A stretch of DNA of 64,000 bases from Bradyrhizobium arachidis (GCF_015291705.1 NZ_CP030050.1:4154001-4218000), one strand, 5' to 3'; shown: positions 25,868-35,230, counted from the stretch's first letter. Notes: a model not told the origin generated them from the sequence alone. Numbers and translations: made by a program.

Positions 25868-27286
25868 CTATCTGCCTGCGCCACTCGCTACGATGGAGGA
25901 GGGTGAGGTCGAGAGCTTGCCGAGCCCGAGATAGACGAGGCCCGCAACCCCGATGCCGAACAGCCAGCTCAAGTCGGCACCGCCGAGCAGGTTGGTCGAG
26001 ATCGGCCCCTGCAGCGCGCCGACGAGGCCGTCCTCGACCAGCCATCCGGCAACGAGGCCCGCAAGGAAGGCGATCATGCCGGCCCAGTTGATGTCGCCAT
26101 AGGCGCTGGTCTCCGGCGAGCGATAGAGCTCGGCGATGTCGATCTTGCCCTTCCGCTTGATGAAGAAGTCGGCCAGCACCACCCCGGCCCATGGGCTCAT
26201 CCACAAGAGCAGGCTGATCATCCAGTTGTCGAACGCTTTCGCGAAAGACGGCGCGAAGATGAAGTACAGCGTGACCAGATAGCCGGCGACGCCGACGATG
26301 ACGGTGAGCCAGAAGCGCGAGAATTTCAGCCCCGCGCTCAGCGCTGCCAATGTCGCCGAATAGACGTTGAGGATGTTGGTGGCGATCGGGCCGTGCAACA
26401 CCATCAGGAGGACCAGGATGCTGACGGGCCCCCCAAATACCGCGCTCACCATCTTGGCGGGATCGGTATCCAGCGTCGTCGAGGCGATCGTCGCGCCGAG
26501 AATGCCGAGCCAGACCGTGGGTACGAACATGCCGACATAGCTGTACCAGAAGACGGATTTCGACGGCACGCTTCTCGGCACGAAGCGCGAATAGTCGGAG
26601 GCCCAGGTCACCCAGGAAATGCCCCAGCCGACCCCGATCGCGGTCGTCAGCAGCGTCAGCATCGCCAGATGTGCGCCCGGAGCCAGCGAGCTCGTCAGGC
26701 TCCAGTTGACGACACCCGGGCGCGTCCATGCCAAGACGCTCATCAGCACCATAATGGCGATGGTCGGCGGCACCGTGTACTTCTCGAAGGTGCGTATCGC
26801 GTAGAAGCCGTAGATTCCGATCAGCACCTGCACGGCCATCACCAGCGTGATGACGACGATCTCGATCGGCCATGTGTCGGGCACGCCGAACTGCCCGAGG
26901 ATGCCCATCGAGACCTTGACCGGGAAGTAGGTGTTGACCCCGATCCAGCCCAGCGTCATCAGGAACATCAGGATGCTCGGCAGGTAGGCGCCGCGGACCC
27001 CGAACGCGGAGCGGCTCAGCACCATCTGGTTGACGCCGGTCTTGTGTCCCATCACCGTGAAGGTCGCGAAGATCGCGCAGCCGACGATATTGCCGAGCAC
27101 GATGACTGCGATCGTCTCCATCAGGCCTAGCTTGAGGATGATGCCGAGCGCGCCGAGCGCCCAGTTCACTGGCGCGATGTTGGCGCCGGCCCAGATCCAC
27201 ATCTGCTGCGGCCCGGTTGAGTCCCGGTCCGCATCCGGAATTGGCTCGATGCTGTGAAGATCAGCGCGAAGTTCGGAATCCGTCAT
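25868..27286 (-). CDS. NCS1 family transporter (cytosine/purine/hydantoin/allantoin permease type)
   Basis: A 472-residue inner membrane symporter with about 12 hydrophobic segments. Family hallmarks are MWIWAGANIAPVNWALGALG near the N-terminus and SRSAFGVRGAYLPS. NCS1 members import cytosine, allantoin, hydantoins or related bases, matching the amide and hydantoin genes around it. The ATG at 27286 has GGGGGA upstream. It is first in a two-gene operon with the acetamidase, and its promoter region contains a palindromic site shared with the MarR gene's other flank. Confidence 0.88.
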   Translation of the reverse strand: MTDSELRADLHSIEPIPDADRDSTGPQQMWIWAGANIAPVNWALGALGIILKLGLMETIAVIVLGNIVGCAIFATFTVMGHKTGVNQMVLSRSAFGVRGAYLPSILMFLMTLGWIGVNTYFPVKVSMGILGQFGVPDTWPIEIVVITLVMAVQVLIGIYGFYAIRTFEKYTVPPTIAIMVLMSVLAWTRPGVVNWSLTSSLAPGAHLAMLTLLTTAIGVGWGISWVTWASDYSRFVPRSVPSKSVFWYSYVGMFVPTVWLGILGATIASTTLDTDPAKMVSAVFGGPVSILVLLMVLHGPIATNILNVYSATLAALSAGLKFSRFWLTVIVGVAGYLVTLYFIFAPSFAKAFDNWMISLLLWMSPWAGVVLADFFIKRKGKIDIAELYRSPETSAYGDINWAGMIAFLAGLVAGWLVEDGLVGALQGPISTNLLGGADLSWLFGIGVAGLVYLGLGKLSTSPSSIVASGAGR

Positions 27287-27300
27287 GACATCCCCCAATA

Positions 27301-27314
27301 CGAAGCACGCTTCG
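27301..27314. promoter_or_regulatory. Candidate MarR operator in the NCS1 transporter promoter
   Basis: The sequence CGAAGCACGCTTCG lies 14 bases upstream of the transporter start. It is one base different from CGAAGCATGCTTCG at 28167. Reading the minus strand, the palindrome is followed by CGTATT, a -10-like hexamer in the same relative place as CGTAAT at the other site. A matched pair flanking a MarR gene makes repression by that protein likely. Confidence 0.65.
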
Positions 27315-27574
27315 CATCATCGCAGCATAAATCGTGCCATCGGTTGTGGCCGGCCGGAGCAGGGCCCGCATCCATGCCTGATGCAGTCTCGCTTGCGTCG
27401 GATTGCTGTTGGATTCTCAAGGTCGCTTCGACCTCGGGTGTGAACTGGCTGCCGCAACGACGAGGTGGCGATCCCGCGCGCGAGCCAGTGGGCGAGAGGC
27501 AAGGGACGTTGCATGGCTGAGCAGCGGTACGATGATAAATTGAGCAGCCCAATCCAAAAGCGCGGCAGCTGCGT

Positions 27575-28069
27575 CTAGTCGAATAGGGCAGTGGCACTGT
27601 CGCGACTGGGGTGGCCAGCCACGATGCGCTGCATCATTTCGATGAACTGCGCCTGCTCCCGCTCGCTGAGATCTCCCAGCGTTGCGCGATGCGCCCGTCG
27701 CGCCGCGCCCTCGATCTTGACCAGCAAGGCGGCGCCTGCCGGCGTCAACCGGCACAGGCGCGCCCGGCGATCGTCCTTGTTGACCGCGCGCTCGACCAGG
27801 TTTCGTGCCGCCAGACGCTTCAATGCGCCGGTCGTGGTGGTGCGATCGAGGGCGATATCGGCCGCCAAAGTGGTCTGATCGGCGGTTTCGCGCACCGCCA
27901 ATGCCGAGAGGAGACTGTATTGCAGCGGCGTGACCTCGAACGCGCCGCAGGCTTCCTGAAACAGTGCGACGTGAATCTGGTGCAGCCGGCGGATCAGATA
28001 TCCGGGTCGTTGCGACAAGGGCCAGGGGCGGTGCCTACTCCCGCCGCGACGTGTCTTCGCCTGCCGCAA
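27575..28069 (-). CDS. MarR family transcriptional regulator
   Basis: A 164-residue winged helix-turn-helix protein. Recognition features are LQYSLLSALAV, QTTLAADIALDRTTTTGALKRL and the wing NKDDRRARLCRLTPAG. The TTG at 28069 is chosen because GGAGAG lies 6 bases upstream; a TTG at 28084 lacks a ribosome binding site. It sits alone between the transporter operon and the amidohydrolase gene. Palindromes at 27301, 28144 and 28167 probably bind it, so it likely represses both flanking operons and itself until a ligand is present. Confidence 0.88.
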   Translation of the reverse strand: MRQAKTRRGGSRHRPWPLSQRPGYLIRRLHQIHVALFQEACGAFEVTPLQYSLLSALAVRETADQTTLAADIALDRTTTTGALKRLAARNLVERAVNKDDRRARLCRLTPAGAALLVKIEGAARRAHRATLGDLSEREQAQFIEMMQRIVAGHPSRDSATALFD

Positions 28070-28143
28070 TGCACACTCTCCCAATCCAAACCCTGCCGCG
28101 CTTAGCTCGATTCGAGTGCGCCTGCCACCGCCGGATCATGGCA

Positions 28144-28157
28144 CGAAGCTTGCTTTT
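28144..28157. promoter_or_regulatory. Degenerate second MarR-type operator
   Basis: CGAAGCTTGCTTTT matches CGAAGCATGCTTCG in 11 of 14 positions. It lies 23 bp upstream of the strong copy, about two helical turns, so two dimers could bind the same face. It overlaps the -35 element at 28156. Confidence 0.45.
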
Positions 28158-28184
28158 GTCAAAATGCGAAGCATGCTTCGTAAT
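28156..28184 (+). promoter_or_regulatory. Sigma-70-type promoter with a MarR operator in the spacer
   Basis: TTGTCA at 28156-28161 and CGTAAT at 28179-28184 are separated by 17 bp. The perfect palindrome CGAAGCATGCTTCG (28167-28180) fills most of the spacer and touches the -10 element. Bound regulator would block RNA polymerase. Transcription would lead into the 28226 amidohydrolase and the Mo hydroxylase genes. Confidence 0.65.
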
Positions 28185-28225
28185 TCGGGCGATGCCGTCG
28201 CTCGTTCAGGGAGAGGAGAGCGCCC

Positions 28226-29503
28226 ATGTCCGTTACTGCCAGCTTCGACCTTCTGCTGCGAGGCGGTCGCGTGATCTGTCCCGCCTCCGGCGTTGATGGC
28301 ATCAAGGACGTCGCCATCCGCAACGGCAGGATTGCAGCCGTCGCGTCGGACATTCTGCCGACCAGCGCCAAGGAGGTCGTCGACGTCAGCGGCAAGCTGG
28401 TGCTGCCCGGGCTGATCGATACCCATGCGCATGTCTATCAATATGTCTCCGGCCGCTTCGGCATGAATCCGGACATGGTCGGCGTGCAGTCGGGCGTGAC
28501 GACGCTGGTCGACCAGGGCGGCCCGTCCTGCATGACGCTGCCCGGCTTTCGTCACTTCATCGCGGAGCCTTCGGCGTCGCGCGTCTACGCCTTCCTGTCC
28601 GCCTACCTCGTCGGCGGCCTCGAAGGGCACTTCTATCCGCAACTCTACAGTCCCGATGGCGTCGACATCGACGCCACGGTCAAGGCGGCGACGGCCAATC
28701 TCGACATTGTACGCGGCATCAAGGCGCATGCCGAGATCGGTGGTTTCGCGCGCTGGGGCATTCGCGTCATCGAGATGGCGGCGGAGATCGGCAAGCGCGC
28801 CGATCTTCCGGTCTACGTGCATTTCGGCCAGCTCTGGGGCCTGCCCGAGAGCGGCGCCAATGGCGAGGATGCTGACACGATTCTTACGCGCGTGATCCCG
28901 CTCTTGCGTGAAGGCGATGTTCTCGCTCATCCGTTCACGCGTCATCCCGGCGGCTTCGTCAACCGCGAGGGGGAGGTGCATCCGGTGATCCAGGCCGCGC
29001 TCGACCGCGGCCTGAAGGTCGATGTCGGTCACGGTAGCCACTTCTCTTACCGGCTCGCCAAGAAGGCAATTGCCGCAGGGATCATTCCGAGCACGCTCGG
29101 CGCCGATATTCACGGCTACAACACGCATGTGCCCGCGCCGGCCGGAACGCCCGACCAGCACGAGGACGAGGAGAACCATCCGTTTGCAGGACAGGCCAAG
29201 TTCAGCCTGGTGCAGGCGATGAGCTCGATGATGGCGCTCGGTCTGTCGCTGGAGCAGGTGGTGCCGATGGTCACCTCCAATCCCGCAAAGATGCTCGGCC
29301 GCAGCGAGGAGATCGGCGCGCTCAAGGTCGGCATGGGTGCCGACGTCTCCGTGCTCACGGAGAAGAACGGCCGGTTCGTCCTGAAGGACAACGAGAAGAA
29401 CGAGGTCATCGCCGAGCGCCTGCTGCAGCCGGCCTTCTGCCTGCGCGCCGGCACGCGCTTCGACGCGGTCGCACCGATCCTGCCGCAGGCCGTCGCGGCA
29501 TAA
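28226..29503 (+). CDS. Amidohydrolase/deacetylase family metallohydrolase (dihydroorotase-like)
   Basis: A 425-residue TIM-barrel hydrolase. Metal-site residues are in GLIDTHAHVYQ (HxH), a likely carbamylated lysine in VRGIKAHAE, histidines in VYVHFGQLWG and VGHGSHFSY, and the aspartate in LGADIHGYN. GGAGAG precedes the ATG by 5 bases. Family members hydrolyse cyclic amides or N-acetyl groups. It lies under the MarR-type operators and leads a probable operon with the molybdenum hydroxylase, suggesting that the oxidised heterocycle is then ring-opened. Confidence 0.84.
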   Translation: MSVTASFDLLLRGGRVICPASGVDGIKDVAIRNGRIAAVASDILPTSAKEVVDVSGKLVLPGLIDTHAHVYQYVSGRFGMNPDMVGVQSGVTTLVDQGGPSCMTLPGFRHFIAEPSASRVYAFLSAYLVGGLEGHFYPQLYSPDGVDIDATVKAATANLDIVRGIKAHAEIGGFARWGIRVIEMAAEIGKRADLPVYVHFGQLWGLPESGANGEDADTILTRVIPLLREGDVLAHPFTRHPGGFVNREGEVHPVIQAALDRGLKVDVGHGSHFSYRLAKKAIAAGIIPSTLGADIHGYNTHVPAPAGTPDQHEDEENHPFAGQAKFSLVQAMSSMMALGLSLEQVVPMVTSNPAKMLGRSEEIGALKVGMGADVSVLTEKNGRFVLKDNEKNEVIAERLLQPAFCLRAGTRFDAVAPILPQAVAA

Positions 29504-29530
29504 GTCCGCGCGGTGAGGGAGAACGCCGGC

Positions 29531-31906
29531 GTGCGCAACGAACGAGAGTTTCCTTCTGGCAAGTCCGGGCAGGGCGTTGGCGCACGGCTGCCGCGGAAGG
29601 AGGATGACCGCCTGATGCGCGGCCGCGGCCAATACGTCGCCGACATCAGGCTCGCAGGCCTTCAGGACGTCGCCTTCGTGCGCAGCCCGATGGCGCATGC
29701 ACGCATCTGCGGCATCCACGTGCCCGAGCGTTATCGCGGCAGCGTGTTCACGGCGGCCGATCTCGTCGGGATCAAGCCGATCCGGGCGGTATCGGGGCTG
29801 CCGGGCTTCAAGATATCCGAACAACCGGTGCTCGCCACCGGCAAGGTGCGCCAGGTCGGCGAGCTCGTTGCGATGTGCCTGGCGCCGACGCGCGCCGAGG
29901 CCGAGGACATCGCGGCCTCCGTGACGCTCGATCTGGAGGAGCTGCCCGCAGTCTACGACATGCTGAAGGCGCGCGAGCCCGGCTCGGCGCTGGTGCATGA
30001 GCATTGGGGCGACAACGTCTTCCTCGAGACCAATTACGAGGTCGATATCTCCGCCGCGCTGGATGCGCCGATCAAGGTGACGCGCGAGATCTCGACGGCA
30101 CGGCAATGCATGTCGCCGCTGGAGGGCCGCGGCGTGGTTGCGACCTTCGACCGGCGGCTCGATCAGCTCACGCTGCATTCCGCGGCACAGATGCCACACA
30201 TCACCCGCAGCGGCCTTGCCGAATGCCTCGGCATGGAGGAGGGCCAGATCCGCGTCATCTCGCCCGATGTCGGTGGCGGCTTTGGCCACAAGGGCATTCT
30301 GCTGCCGGAAGAGGTCTGCCTATCCTGGCTGACCATGCGTAACGGCCATCCCGTGCGCTGGTTGGAAGATCGCCGCGAGCATCTCGTCGCCAGCTCCAAT
30401 TGCCGCGAGCATCATTACAAGATCACGGTCTATGCGGACCGTGACGGCACGCTGCGCGGCATCGATTGCGAGGCGACCGTGGATTCCGGGGCCTACTCGT
30501 CTTATCCGTTCTCGGCCTGTCTCGAGGCCGCGCAGGTCGCGAGCATTTTGCCCGGCCCTTACAAGATGCCGGCCTATCGCTGCCGCACCTTCTCGGTTGC
30601 TACCAACAAATGCCCGATCCTGCCGTATCGCGGCGTTGCGCGCACCGGTGTCTGCTTCGCGCTGGAGCTGATGCTTGATCTCGTCGCGGCCGAAGCCGGG
30701 CTTGAGCCCGGCGAGGTGCGGCTGCGCAACCTGGTGCTGCCGGAGCAGATGCCGTTCGACAACATCACCAGGAAGCACTTTGACAGCGGCGATTACCCGG
30801 AAGCGATGCGGCGCGCGCTCGCCGCCATCGACGTCAACTCCGTTCGTACCAAACAGAGGCTGGGCGAGGTTGACGGTCGCCGCATCGGCGTCGGCGTCTC
30901 CATCTATTGCGAGCAGGCGGCGCACGGCACCTCGGTCTATTCCGGCTGGGGCATCCCCATGGTGCCGGGTCACGAGCAGGCCTCGGCGCGCTTGACGCCG
31001 GACGGCGGCCTCGAATTGCGCGTCGGCGTGCATTCGCACGGGCAGGGCATGGAAACGACGCTTGCCCAGGTCGCGCACGAGATCCTCGGCGTCGACGTCG
31101 CAAAGATCCGCATCATCCTCGGCGACACCGCGATGACGCCCTATTCGACGGGAACCTGGGGCTCGCGCTCGATGGTGATGGCCGGCGGCGCGGTGGCGAC
31201 GGCTTGCCGCGAGCTCGGCGAACGCGCAAGGCGCATCGGCGCCAAGCTGTTGCAGCACGATCCGGCCGCCGTGGTGTTGCAGAATGGCGAAGTGCGCGGC
31301 GTCAATGGCCATGTCAGCCTGAGGGCGATCGCCCACACCTGGTATCGTCGCCCGCAGGATCTCCCGGCCGATGTCGATCCCGGCGGGCTCGAGGTGACGC
31401 AAGGCTACAAGCCTGTCCGCGACAGCGGGACCTTCAGCTATGCCGCGCATGCGGCCGTGGTCGCGGTCGATCCTGATCTCGGCGAAGTCGAAATTCTGGA
31501 TTACGTGATCGTCGAGGACGGCGGCGTGCTGGTCAATCCGCTCGTCGTTGACGGCCAGATATATGGCGGTCTGGCGCAGGGCATCGGCACTGCGCTCTAC
31601 GAGGAGATGCCGTTCGATGCCTCCGGCCAGCCGCTGGCGACGACGCTCGCCGACTATTTGCTGCCGGGCCCGACCGAGGTTCCGGCCGCGCGCCTCGATC
31701 ACATGGAAACGCCGTCGCCCTATACGCAGTTCGGCGTGAAGGGCATCGGCGAGGGCGGTGCGATTGCGCCGCCGGCGGCCATCGCCAACGCCGTCAACGA
31801 CGCGCTGCGTCCGCTCGGCGTCGAGCTGATGCAGTCGCCAATCACGCCGCATCGCGTCGTCGAAGCCGTGCTGGCTGCACGCGCCGCCGAAAGGAGCGCG
31901 GCATGA
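29531..31906 (+). CDS. Xanthine dehydrogenase-family molybdopterin-binding subunit (CoxL-like)
   Basis: A 791-residue large subunit of a molybdenum hydroxylase that inserts oxygen from water into a carbon of its substrate. Mo-cofactor motifs include VGGGFGHKG and YRGVARTG, and the catalytic glutamate lies in GVKGIGEGGAIAPPAA near the C-terminus. The active-site loop AYxCSFR of form I CO dehydrogenase is not seen, so CO oxidation is unlikely. The GTG at 29531 is preferred because AGGGAG lies 9 bases upstream; a GTG at 29513 lacks one. It overlaps the FAD subunit gene by 4 bases. An N-heterocycle or aldehyde substrate is likely. Confidence 0.88.
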   Translation: MRNEREFPSGKSGQGVGARLPRKEDDRLMRGRGQYVADIRLAGLQDVAFVRSPMAHARICGIHVPERYRGSVFTAADLVGIKPIRAVSGLPGFKISEQPVLATGKVRQVGELVAMCLAPTRAEAEDIAASVTLDLEELPAVYDMLKAREPGSALVHEHWGDNVFLETNYEVDISAALDAPIKVTREISTARQCMSPLEGRGVVATFDRRLDQLTLHSAAQMPHITRSGLAECLGMEEGQIRVISPDVGGGFGHKGILLPEEVCLSWLTMRNGHPVRWLEDRREHLVASSNCREHHYKITVYADRDGTLRGIDCEATVDSGAYSSYPFSACLEAAQVASILPGPYKMPAYRCRTFSVATNKCPILPYRGVARTGVCFALELMLDLVAAEAGLEPGEVRLRNLVLPEQMPFDNITRKHFDSGDYPEAMRRALAAIDVNSVRTKQRLGEVDGRRIGVGVSIYCEQAAHGTSVYSGWGIPMVPGHEQASARLTPDGGLELRVGVHSHGQGMETTLAQVAHEILGVDVAKIRIILGDTAMTPYSTGTWGSRSMVMAGGAVATACRELGERARRIGAKLLQHDPAAVVLQNGEVRGVNGHVSLRAIAHTWYRRPQDLPADVDPGGLEVTQGYKPVRDSGTFSYAAHAAVVAVDPDLGEVEILDYVIVEDGGVLVNPLVVDGQIYGGLAQGIGTALYEEMPFDASGQPLATTLADYLLPGPTEVPAARLDHMETPSPYTQFGVKGIGEGGAIAPPAAIANAVNDALRPLGVELMQSPITPHRVVEAVLAARAAERSAA

Positions 31907-32739
31907 AACCGGCGCCCTTCAGTTATGAGCGTCCACGCGATCTCGACGCCGCGCTGTCGATGCTGGCCGCAAGCGGCGGTTCGGCAAAGATCATCGCCGG
32001 CGGGCAGTCGCTCGGACCGATGCTCAATCTGCGGCTGGTGCAGCCGGAGCTGATCGTGGACATCTCCGGCCTGGCCGAGCTCAAGCGGGCCGAGGTTTCT
32101 CGTGGCGAACTCGTGCTCGGCGCCTTGGTCACCCATGCCGACATCGAGGATGGGCGCACGGCCGACGTGACCCGCGGCGCCATGCGCGGCGTCGCCGCCA
32201 ACATCGCATACCGCGCGGTGCGCAACCGCGGCACGATCGGTGGCTCCCTCAGTCATGCCGATCCCGCCGCTGACTGGATCTCGTCGCTCGCCGCCCTGGG
32301 TGCGCGCGTGACGCTGCGCAGCCTTGGCGGCGCTCGCACCATGGCGATCGAGGCCTTCGTCGTCGGCGCGCTGGAATCGGCGCTGCATGCGGGCGAAATC
32401 GTCGAGGCGATTCACGTCCCGTCACGCGCGGCCTCGGCCCATTGGGGCTATGCCAAGAGCTGCCGCAAGACCGGCGAGTTTGCCCACGCCATCGGCGCTG
32501 TCCTGATCGATCCAGTTGCTGCCTCGGCGCGTGTCGTGATCGGTGCGATTGACACGACGCCGATCGTTGTCACCGATGCCGCCGAGCTGTTCGGCGGGCG
32601 GATCGCGGCCGACTACAAGCAGCGCTTCGACGCTCGCGTCGCGGATGGCCTTCTGACCAAAGCCGGCATCAACGACGTCGCGCAGCGTCACATCCATGTC
32701 AGCGTGTTGAAGCGCGCCGTCCTGGAGGCCACCGCATGA
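31903..32739 (+). CDS. Molybdenum hydroxylase FAD-binding subunit (CoxM-like)
   Basis: A 278-residue medium subunit. FAD motifs are AGGQSLGPMLNLRL near residue 30 and RGTIGGSLSHADPAADW near residue 108. It passes electrons from the 2Fe-2S subunit to the acceptor. Both ends overlap neighbours by 4 bases (ATGA), so the three subunits are translated in register as L-M-S. Confidence 0.92.
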   Translation: MKPAPFSYERPRDLDAALSMLAASGGSAKIIAGGQSLGPMLNLRLVQPELIVDISGLAELKRAEVSRGELVLGALVTHADIEDGRTADVTRGAMRGVAANIAYRAVRNRGTIGGSLSHADPAADWISSLAALGARVTLRSLGGARTMAIEAFVVGALESALHAGEIVEAIHVPSRAASAHWGYAKSCRKTGEFAHAIGAVLIDPVAASARVVIGAIDTTPIVVTDAAELFGGRIAADYKQRFDARVADGLLTKAGINDVAQRHIHVSVLKRAVLEATA

Positions 32740-33935
32740 CCACGATCGCGCTTCAGGTCAATCGCCGTGCGGTCGAAGTTTCGGCCGAGCCGCGGACCAG
32801 CTTGGCCGATTTCGTCCGCGATGAGCTGGACTTGACCGGCACCCATCTCGGTTGCGAGCACGGCGTCTGCGGCGCCTGCACCGTGCTGCTCGACGGCGTG
32901 CCGGCGCGCTCCTGTATCACCTATGCGGTGGCCTGTGCGGGCGCCGACATCACCACCATCGAAGGGCTCGATGAGGACGAGGTCACGACCGAGTTGCGCG
33001 CAGCCTTCACCCGCGAGCATGCCCTTCAGTGCGGCTATTGCACCCCGGGGATGCTGGTCTCGGCGCGCGATCTGGTGTTGCGTCTGCCCGATGCCGATGA
33101 GCGGCGCATCCGTGTCGGCCTCAGCGGCAATCTCTGCCGCTGTACCGGCTATGTCGGGATTGTGCGGGCCGTCCAGTCCGTCATCGAGGCGAGGCGTGCG
33201 CGCAACATCGCGCCGCTTGCCGACGGCGGCCGGATCAGTCTAGGCCCCGCCGGATCGGGGCGAGCCACGTTCAGCGGCGACGAGCCGAGGCCTGCGCGGC
33301 AGGTCTCAGCGCCGGCATCAGACGGCGCTGCACTGGTCCGAATTTCCGATTTCATTCCGGCGACCGTTCTCGATCAGCGCTTCACGCTGCCGCATGCACC
33401 GACAAGGGTGTTCGCGATGTTCGATGACATCGCCGGTATTGCATCCTGCCTGCCCGGCGTATCGCTCACGGCGCCGCCAACGCCGGAGCGCGTGGAGGGC
33501 ATGATCAGCGTCAGGCTCGGGCCGATCGCGGCGTCCTTCGAGGGCGCCGCGCGCGTCGAACGCGATCCCGCAGCGCTATCGGGACGCATCGTCGGCGTTG
33601 GCGCCGACCAGCGGAGCCATTCGGCGACGCAAGGAGAGATCCGATATCGCCTGCTTCCGCTCGAAGGCGGCGCGGCGACCGCCGTCGAAGTCTCGATCGG
33701 GTACACGCTCACGGGAATGCTGGCGCAGGTCGGCCGGCCCGGCCTGGTGCGGGGTCTTGCCAAGCGCCTCGTTGCGGAGTTCGCGGGCAATCTCGACCGC
33801 CACATGTCCGGCGCGCCGTCCGGGCAGGTGGCCGCGGCAGAGCTCAGTGGCTGGTCGATTGCCTCGGACGTTTTGCGCGCCCGGCTGGCGCGCATGTTTG
33901 GCCGCGTCTTCACTGGAAAAGGTGGCGCGGGATGA
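32736..33935 (+). CDS. Fused 2Fe-2S subunit and CoxG-like SRPBCC domain
   Basis: A 399-residue protein in two parts. Residues 1-155 are a CoxS-type small subunit with one plant-type cluster (CEHGVCGACTVLLDG) and one alpha-helical cluster (CGYCTPGM, CRCTGY). After a 50-residue linker, residues about 210-360 form a CoxG/SRPBCC domain (TLPHAPTRVFAMFDDIAGIA, CLPGVSL). CoxG is normally a separate membrane-anchoring or maturation protein. The fusion ties it to the electron-transfer subunit. No in-frame stop or obvious frameshift is visible at the junction. The C-terminal 40 residues are variable. Confidence 0.87.
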   Translation: MTTIALQVNRRAVEVSAEPRTSLADFVRDELDLTGTHLGCEHGVCGACTVLLDGVPARSCITYAVACAGADITTIEGLDEDEVTTELRAAFTREHALQCGYCTPGMLVSARDLVLRLPDADERRIRVGLSGNLCRCTGYVGIVRAVQSVIEARRARNIAPLADGGRISLGPAGSGRATFSGDEPRPARQVSAPASDGAALVRISDFIPATVLDQRFTLPHAPTRVFAMFDDIAGIASCLPGVSLTAPPTPERVEGMISVRLGPIAASFEGAARVERDPAALSGRIVGVGADQRSHSATQGEIRYRLLPLEGGAATAVEVSIGYTLTGMLAQVGRPGLVRGLAKRLVAEFAGNLDRHMSGAPSGQVAAAELSGWSIASDVLRARLARMFGRVFTGKGGAG

Positions 33936-34027
33936 TCGGCGTGCCGGCGCCGTGGAGTGACGAAGCCTTGAACGACCTTGGATTGGACGACCCTGGATAT
34001 CAACAGCGTGGGATTTGGAGAGACAAC

Positions 34028-35182
34028 ATGACACGAGCACTCGGACTGGTTCCGGCCATCGCGCTGGCGACGGCCTTGTTCGGCGGCACGGCAGGGGCGC
34101 AGACCATCAAGATCGGCGTCAATGAGCCGCTCACCGGCGCGTTCGCGGCCTCCGGCACCTACGTGGTCAACGGCGCCAAGATCGCCGCCGACGAGATCAA
34201 CGCCAAGGGCGGAATTCTCGGCAAGAAGATCGAGCTCGTCATCGAGGACAACAAGAGCAATCCGACGGAAGCTGCCGCCGTCGCCGAAAAACTCATCACC
34301 AGCGACAAGGTGCCGGTGCTGATGGGCGCCTGGGGCTCGAGCCTGACGCTCGCGGTGATGCCCAAGCTGATGGAATACGAGACCCCGATGGTCGTCGAAA
34401 CCTCGTCCTCCGGCAAGATCACGACGACGGGCAATCCCTTCATCTTCCGGATCTCGCCGCCCTCGGCGGTCGAGGCCGCCGCGTTCAAGGGCATTGTCGA
34501 CAAGCTCGCGCTGAAGAAGGTGGACTTCCTCGTCATCAACAACGACTGGGGCCGGGGCACTGCCGAGGACTTCAGCAAGATGATGAAGGACAAGGGCATC
34601 AGCATCGGCCTCGTCGAGACCATGGACCAGGGCGCGCAGGACATGAGCGCGCAGCTCTCCAAGATCAAGAGCTCGGATTCCGAGACGGTGATCGTCACGA
34701 CGGCGGTCGATCAGCTGACGCTGATCTTCAAGCAGGCGGCCGCGCTCGGCCTGAAGAAGCGCATCATCACCACCGGCGGCTCGCAGAACCCGGACCAGAT
34801 CATCGCCCAGGCCGGTGCCGCCGCCAACGGCACCATGCATCTGACCACCTTCCTGCCGTGGTTCCCGGACAAGACGCCGAATCCGGAAGCCACCAACTAT
34901 TTCATCACGGAATGGAAGAAGCGCGGTTTCGAGTTCGCCGGCTGCACCGAGAGTTTTCGCGGCTATGACGGCATCCGCACTGCGGCGGCGGCGATCGAGA
35001 AGGCCGGCAAGGCCGAGCCAGCCGCAATCAAGGCGGCGCTCTGGGACATCAATATCAAGGGACTGAACGGCGATATCGTTTTCCGCAAGTCCGGTCCGGA
35101 AGGCAAGGAGAGTGGGCAGAGCCAGCCGAACGTCTATCTCATCGAGATCAACGACGGCAAGGTCGAGCTGAAGACGCTCTAG
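34028..35182 (+). CDS. livK: Branched-chain amino acid-type ABC transporter substrate-binding protein
   Basis: A 384-residue periplasmic binding protein of the Leu/Ile/Val family with a signal peptide (residues 1-25, ending GGTAGAQ). Typical features are IKIGVNEPLTGAFAASG, AADEINAKGGILGKKIEL and ITTGGSQNPDQ. GGAGAG precedes the ATG; longer in-frame starts fall at the end of the CoxS-CoxG gene. A palindromic repeat separates it from the permease genes. In catabolic islands such systems often carry urea, amides or aromatic acids rather than leucine. Confidence 0.9.
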   Translation: MTRALGLVPAIALATALFGGTAGAQTIKIGVNEPLTGAFAASGTYVVNGAKIAADEINAKGGILGKKIELVIEDNKSNPTEAAAVAEKLITSDKVPVLMGAWGSSLTLAVMPKLMEYETPMVVETSSSGKITTTGNPFIFRISPPSAVEAAAFKGIVDKLALKKVDFLVINNDWGRGTAEDFSKMMKDKGISIGLVETMDQGAQDMSAQLSKIKSSDSETVIVTTAVDQLTLIFKQAAALGLKKRIITTGGSQNPDQIIAQAGAAANGTMHLTTFLPWFPDKTPNPEATNYFITEWKKRGFEFAGCTESFRGYDGIRTAAAAIEKAGKAEPAAIKAALWDINIKGLNGDIVFRKSGPEGKESGQSQPNVYLIEINDGKVELKTL

Positions 35183-35230
35183 AGCATGATCCGGAAAAGT
35201 GTGAAGCGGTTTTCCGGCAAGATCATGCTC
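35182..35230. repeat. Rhizobial-type intergenic palindrome
   Basis: The arms GAGCATGAT-CCGGAAAA and TTTTCCGG-CAAG-ATCATGCTC can pair over 17 bp with a small bulge. It begins at the stop codon of the binding-protein gene. I recall closely similar palindromes as dispersed repeats in Bradyrhizobium genomes. Here it could protect the binding-protein mRNA or reduce readthrough to the membrane genes. Confidence 0.65.

Noticed and set aside
28136..30289. 717-residue minus-strand frame
   Set aside because: Opposite the amidohydrolase and Mo hydroxylase genes, rich in His/Arg/Asp as expected for an antisense shadow.
29531..33935. Form I carbon monoxide dehydrogenase
   Set aside because: The AYxCSFR active-site loop is not present in the large subunit, and the context is heterocycle/amide catabolism.
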